DNA from: Verrucomicrobiota bacterium
GTDB taxonomy: Bacteria; Verrucomicrobiota; Kiritimatiellia; Kiritimatiellales; Tichowtungiaceae
Assembly (NCBI GenBank): GCA_020853375.1
Contig: JADYZA010000178.1
Span: 1 to 9,006, forward strand
Length of the DNA: 9,006 nucleotides
Reading direction: 5' to 3'
Position 1 is the first letter of the stretch; each line of letters opens with the position of its first letter. Positions 6,229-9,006 of this stretch are shown piece after piece. The notes under the pieces were generated by a model, which did not search any database, was not told the DNA's origin, and saw only the letters and a program-made list of their open reading frames with translations. The translations under genes and the position numbers were made by a program.

Positions 6229-8775
6229 TCAGGAGCGACGGAACAGACTCCGGAATCCGTGTGTGAGATGCACACCGGCGATCGCAACACCAACCAGCAA
6301 CAGCGATGTGCCGCAAGGATAAGCCAAGTAACGCGCCTCCCAGCGAGGATGATATTTCTGCTTAAAGAAGAATAACCGCTTGTAGCCGTAGAATCGTTCG
6401 AGATTTTCAAAGACAAACCGGAGCGCCCGATCATAAAAGCTGTGTTCGCTTGGATCGGCTGTATTCGCCAGCGGTGCGCCGCCAAAGCTGACCTCCTCAA
6501 CGCCCTGATCTCGGAATGACTGCATGGCTTCCAGAATCAGGAAATCCATCACATCGCGGGCCTCGGCATGACTGCGCATAAGATCGAGGCACCGACCCTT
6601 GCCGTGATTATAGGTGTGCCATGTTGCGAACGCTTCAAGACGGCCTTCCGGCGAGCAAACCACCGCCGCCCCTTTTTCACGAATGGCTTGAGCGCTGAAA
6701 GAACTGAGATCAAAACCCATTTCGCCGCCGCGTTTGCGCGCCAGCCATTCCTTGGACAAAGCCAAAAGCTGCTGTTCCATTCCTTCGTCCAGCTGGGACC
6801 CCTCACCGCCACACCATCCAAACACCAGTCCGTTTTTCCGAGCCTTGTTCCGGGCGGTCCGCAGATTCTGAAACCGGGCACCATCGAGTTTGAAATCTTC
6901 CAGCCGGAGCCGGGCTTCTTCGGCAATCCGGACGAGCTGGAATCCGACCTGTTCATAAATGTCGCGGTTGGTGTGATGGGAACAATAAAAAACTGGCTTC
7001 CAGTCGCAACTGCGGCAATGGCGAATGAATCCATGCACAAGTTTCTCGCGGCATTCCGGCCTGCAAATTGGATCGGCCAGCACAACCGCCACATTCCACC
7101 AGAGCGCATAAGCAACCACGCCCTCCACGCCTTCCTCAAAATAATAGTGCTTATCCGGAAGCAAGGCAAAGATCGCCATCGGATCGTCCGAATGCGTATC
7201 CACCAGCCGTTTGACGTTTTCGAAATCTTCCGGACTGTGCGTATGTTTGCGTAAAATCACCGGACGCAAAATCATGATCAACGCGATAAATCCTGTACAC
7301 AACCCCTGCAACCGGATGGTATGCAGAAGATGCGAAGCTTCCCGTCCGGCAAGCTCATTAAGTTCTGTTTTAATCTGCAGGGCGGCAAAGACTGCTCCGC
7401 GAAACGATTCAGACCACGACAGATGATTTCCAAAAATTCCGCGCGCGCCCAGCCCGTGGATGGCTACCGTTCCATAACCCGCGAGTAGCAGAAACATTAT
7501 AACGGCAACGGCAATGCCAAGGCGGAAAGACGGCGTATCGGACCGGGCCTCGAACAAGCTGCGCCGCCGGAACAGCGCCACAAGGATCACAAAGGCCACC
7601 GCTGAACGGTTCCAGTTGAAGGTTTGTGTGAAATCCAGAACCGCAGCGACCAACAGAACAACCACCGCCATATTCCATGCAACCCGTTTTCGCCGACGCA
7701 ATCCATGGGCCAGAGCGAGTAGCATCACCCCGGACAGGAACAGAATAAACCGCCCGTGCTGACTGACTTCCAGCGGAATCCATTCCTGAATTTTATCAAT
7801 GATCGCGGAGGATGACGGGATGATGGAGTCGAGAATGTTCGAGAACCCGCAAAGGGCGACCGAAGCCGGCAGAAGCATCAGCGCGGCGCGGCGCGAAACC
7901 ATTCCGACCAGCAACATAAGCAAAAGAATTCCATAGATGATCATTCGGACCGGGCGCAAATGCCGCCCTTCTTCCGGCGGAGCCGCGGCGGAGTCGTCGC
8001 CCAAAGCCCAGGACACACCATCCAGCAACACCGACTCAAATTCAGGGCCAAGCCCGTCAAACCCGTGGTTCATTCCCTTCAGCAGGTATAGCTGATGCGG
8101 CGACTTCAGCAGACGAATCCACGTTGTCTGGGCCATGAAGTCGGCTGTGCCGTGATATTGAACCACTCGGATATCCCGCACATCGTGATTAAATTCATTC
8201 AGATCAAACGTTCCCGGCCCGGTTGGCGTAATCCCCACCAAATCCGGCGCGCGGATTCCGTAGCGGCCGCGGCTGTCCAGACTCATCAGCAACAATCCGG
8301 CGAGTTCCGGCGGACGGTTTGTTCCCCGTGCTGCGGCAACCGCCTGAGCGGCACCCATACTCCAGCCGCCGTAGAGAACTGGAATCCCTTCGGCATGTAA
8401 CGACTTTGCGGCAAACGCCGCCACAGCGGCCATATCCTTGGCAATAGTCGGCTGGTCAAAATCCTCCGCCGAATATTTTTTTAAATCGAAAGCGACAACA
8501 GCCAGATTGGCTTCCTTCAGCCAGGTAGCAACCCCATGCTCCCACGCGCTCCAGCCGCCGTCGCCCGAACCAAAAACCACCAGTGCTCGCGGATCGCCGC
8601 CTTCCGTCGCATACAGCCGAATATCAAAATCGCCGTGTGTAAGCGTGACTTGCGTCAACGGCGGCATCGGCGGCAAAGCGGATTCACCTTCGGCGCCCCG
8701 ACTGGACAGCGGAGAACCCAAGAGACTCAAAAACAGAATTACACCGGAAATCCGTATCAACATGGAACCAACCAT
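6229..8775 (-). CDS. Fusion of AcvB/VirJ-type hydrolase and MprF/LpiA-type aminoacyl-phosphatidylglycerol synthase
   Basis: An 848-residue two-enzyme membrane protein. A signal or anchor segment (about 8-22) is followed by an AcvB/VirJ-like alpha/beta hydrolase (about 40-260): the hallmark SGDGGW (70-75), nucleophile elbow GWSMG with Ser139, then Asp212 in HGTADF and His237 in GMNHGF, so the triad is complete. About seven helices follow (near 278-293, 297-316, 343-357, 365-381, 391-403, 419-441, 484-506). Residues 512-820 are the DUF2156 domain of MprF/LpiA, with HSDDPMAIFALLPDKHYYF (528-546), LADPIC (566-571) and KQKYHPRWEARYLAY (805-819). Known family roles: the synthase moves Lys or Ala from aminoacyl-tRNA to phosphatidylglycerol, and VirJ-like hydrolases remove it. 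Positive-inside loops place the hydrolase in the periplasm and the synthase in the cytoplasm. I chose ATG 8775 because GGAG lies eight bases before it; GTG 8784 is too close to that site. Actual substrates are inferred. Confidence 0.9.
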   Translation of the reverse strand: MVGSMLIRISGVILFLSLLGSPLSSRGAEGESALPPMPPLTQVTLTHGDFDIRLYATEGGDPRALVVFGSGDGGWSAWEHGVATWLKEANLAVVAFDLKKYSAEDFDQPTIAKDMAAVAAFAAKSLHAEGIPVLYGGWSMGAAQAVAAARGTNRPPELAGLLLMSLDSRGRYGIRAPDLVGITPTGPGTFDLNEFNHDVRDIRVVQYHGTADFMAQTTWIRLLKSPHQLYLLKGMNHGFDGLGPEFESVLLDGVSWALGDDSAAAPPEEGRHLRPVRMIIYGILLLMLLVGMVSRRAALMLLPASVALCGFSNILDSIIPSSSAIIDKIQEWIPLEVSQHGRFILFLSGVMLLALAHGLRRRKRVAWNMAVVVLLVAAVLDFTQTFNWNRSAVAFVILVALFRRRSLFEARSDTPSFRLGIAVAVIMFLLLAGYGTVAIHGLGARGIFGNHLSWSESFRGAVFAALQIKTELNELAGREASHLLHTIRLQGLCTGFIALIMILRPVILRKHTHSPEDFENVKRLVDTHSDDPMAIFALLPDKHYYFEEGVEGVVAYALWWNVAVVLADPICRPECREKLVHGFIRHCRSCDWKPVFYCSHHTNRDIYEQVGFQLVRIAEEARLRLEDFKLDGARFQNLRTARNKARKNGLVFGWCGGEGSQLDEGMEQQLLALSKEWLARKRGGEMGFDLSSFSAQAIREKGAAVVCSPEGRLEAFATWHTYNHGKGRCLDLMRSHAEARDVMDFLILEAMQSFRDQGVEEVSFGGAPLANTADPSEHSFYDRALRFVFENLERFYGYKRLFFFKQKYHPRWEARYLAYPCGTSLLLVGVAIAGVHLTHGFRSLFRRS

Positions 8776-8812
8776 ATAAATCACTCCGCGTCACTGATCA
8801 GGAAGCGGGCAG

Positions 8813-8840
8813 AGTATAGAGAAACGGCTCAGGTGTTCAA
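8813..8840 (-). promoter_or_regulatory. Sigma70-type promoter for the hydrolase-synthase fusion gene
   Basis: On the minus strand TTGAAC (8840-8835) is followed after 16 bases by TATACT (8818-8813), a five-of-six match to the -10 consensus. A start near 8806 would give a leader of about 30 bases ending in the GGAG ribosome binding site at 8787-8784. The position supports the fusion gene being transcribed alone from here. Confidence 0.6.
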
Positions 8841-8856
8841 CTGCTATCACCGACTG

Positions 8857-8866
8857 TCCGGCCGGA
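8857..8866. repeat. Perfect 10-bp palindrome TCCGGCCGGA upstream of the fusion promoter
   Basis: TCCGGCCGGA reads the same on both strands. Its centre is about 21 bases upstream of the -35 box of the fusion gene. The location suits an activator or repressor site, but GC-rich 10-base palindromes also occur by chance. No regulator gene is visible nearby to match it. Confidence 0.3.
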
Positions 8867-8894
8867 AAGCATCCGTACCGCCGTATTTTCTATG

Positions 8895-8911
8895 TGTTCC
8901 GCGATGGAACA
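8895..8911. repeat. Inverted repeat TGTTCC-N5-GGAACA, possible operator
   Basis: Two perfect 6-base arms (8895-8900 and 8906-8911) surround GCGAT. It lies between the fusion-gene promoter and the putative plus-strand start at 8930, the usual place for an operator serving divergent genes. It could also form a short RNA hairpin just before that start. No known regulator consensus is assigned. Confidence 0.35.
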
Positions 8912-8929
8912 GGTGCTAAATTCCCTCCA

Positions 8930-9006
8930 ATGAATTTCGATCTGACAGCCTTACGCACGGCACGCGCAGCCGGAACCTGCCGGCTGCCAACCCTACCGCC
9001 GTCGGC
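8930..9006 (+). CDS. Possible 5' end of an unrecognised gene (cut by window edge)
   Basis: An open frame from ATG 8930 runs off the window with 25 full codons, beginning MNFDLTALRTARAAGTCRLP. There is no purine-rich ribosome binding site before it. A 13-codon frame (ATG 8892 to TGA 8933) ends overlapping this ATG, which could couple translation if that frame is read. Nothing in the 25 residues identifies a family. The opposite strand is also open here in two frames, so the stretch could instead be the 3' end of a minus-strand gene ending near 8890 or 8919. I slightly prefer the plus-strand reading because the divergent layout leaves room for the fusion-gene promoter. Confidence 0.3.
   Translation, partial: MNFDLTALRTARAAGTCRLPTLPPS

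Noticed and set aside
6549..7254. Open frames on both strands of about 200 codons within the synthase domain
   Set aside because: They overlap the well-supported DUF2156 frame and have no ribosome binding sites or recognisable domains.
8776..8784. GTG at 8784 as the start of the fusion protein
   Set aside because: The only good ribosome binding sequence (GGAG at 8787-8784) overlaps this codon, so it cannot serve it; ATG at 8775 is correctly spaced.
8892..8933. Thirteen-codon frame (MCSAMEQVLNSLQ) before the putative start at 8930
   Set aside because: No ribosome binding site, and the downstream gene itself is uncertain; too short to support as a leader peptide.
1..9006. CRISPR array, insertion sequence, prophage or attachment site
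   Set aside because: No regularly spaced repeats, transposase, integrase or terminal inverted repeats were seen; the tRNA-Gln 3' end has no nearby repeated copy or integrase that would suggest an integration site.

Overview
The window suggests a Gram-negative bacterium. It carries a periplasmic glucan synthesis pair (OpgG and OpgH), exported and inner-membrane proteins with periplasmic domains, and bacterial housekeeping genes. Proteins resemble their families clearly but are not close to the proteobacterial versions. A phylum such as Kiritimatiellota/Verrucomicrobiota is a guess from general character only. GTG starts are common: pth, prs, opgG and the gene after opgG all appear to use one.

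Left part (1-1904, minus strand): a housekeeping transcription unit reading right to left, made of a sigma70-type promoter, tRNA-Gln(TTG), prs (PRPP synthetase), rplY/ctc (ribosomal protein L25) and the first 23 codons of pth (peptidyl-tRNA hydrolase, cut by the window edge). The genes are tightly packed, and the rplY ribosome binding site overlaps the prs stop. As I recall it, pseudomonads have the same tRNA-Gln, prs, rplY, pth order. A terminator-like hairpin with an eight-T run lies between the promoter and the tRNA.

Middle part (2007-6216, plus strand): three overlapping genes. They are opgG (periplasmic glucan protein with signal peptide), an unrecognised 197-residue protein with a single C-terminal membrane segment, and opgH (inner-membrane beta-1,2-glucosyltransferase). 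opgG overlaps the small gene by 25 bases, and the small gene overlaps opgH by ATGA. The small protein is therefore a candidate third component of glucan synthesis.

Right part (6229-8775, minus strand, convergent with opgH): one 848-residue protein that joins an exported AcvB/VirJ-type alpha/beta hydrolase domain, about seven membrane helices, and a C-terminal MprF/LpiA-type DUF2156 aminoacyl-phosphatidylglycerol synthase domain. In Agrobacterium and Pseudomonas the synthase and a VirJ-like hydrolase of the same lipid are separate, neighbouring genes. Here both are in one chain, with predicted active sites on opposite faces of the membrane. This is the most striking observation. The gene has its own promoter at 8813-8840.

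The last stretch (8841-9006) holds two short inverted repeats and possibly the 5' end of another plus-strand gene at 8930. Apart from the housekeeping unit, the window is about the cell envelope: anionic or osmoprotective glucans in the periplasm on one side, and membrane lipid charge on the other.
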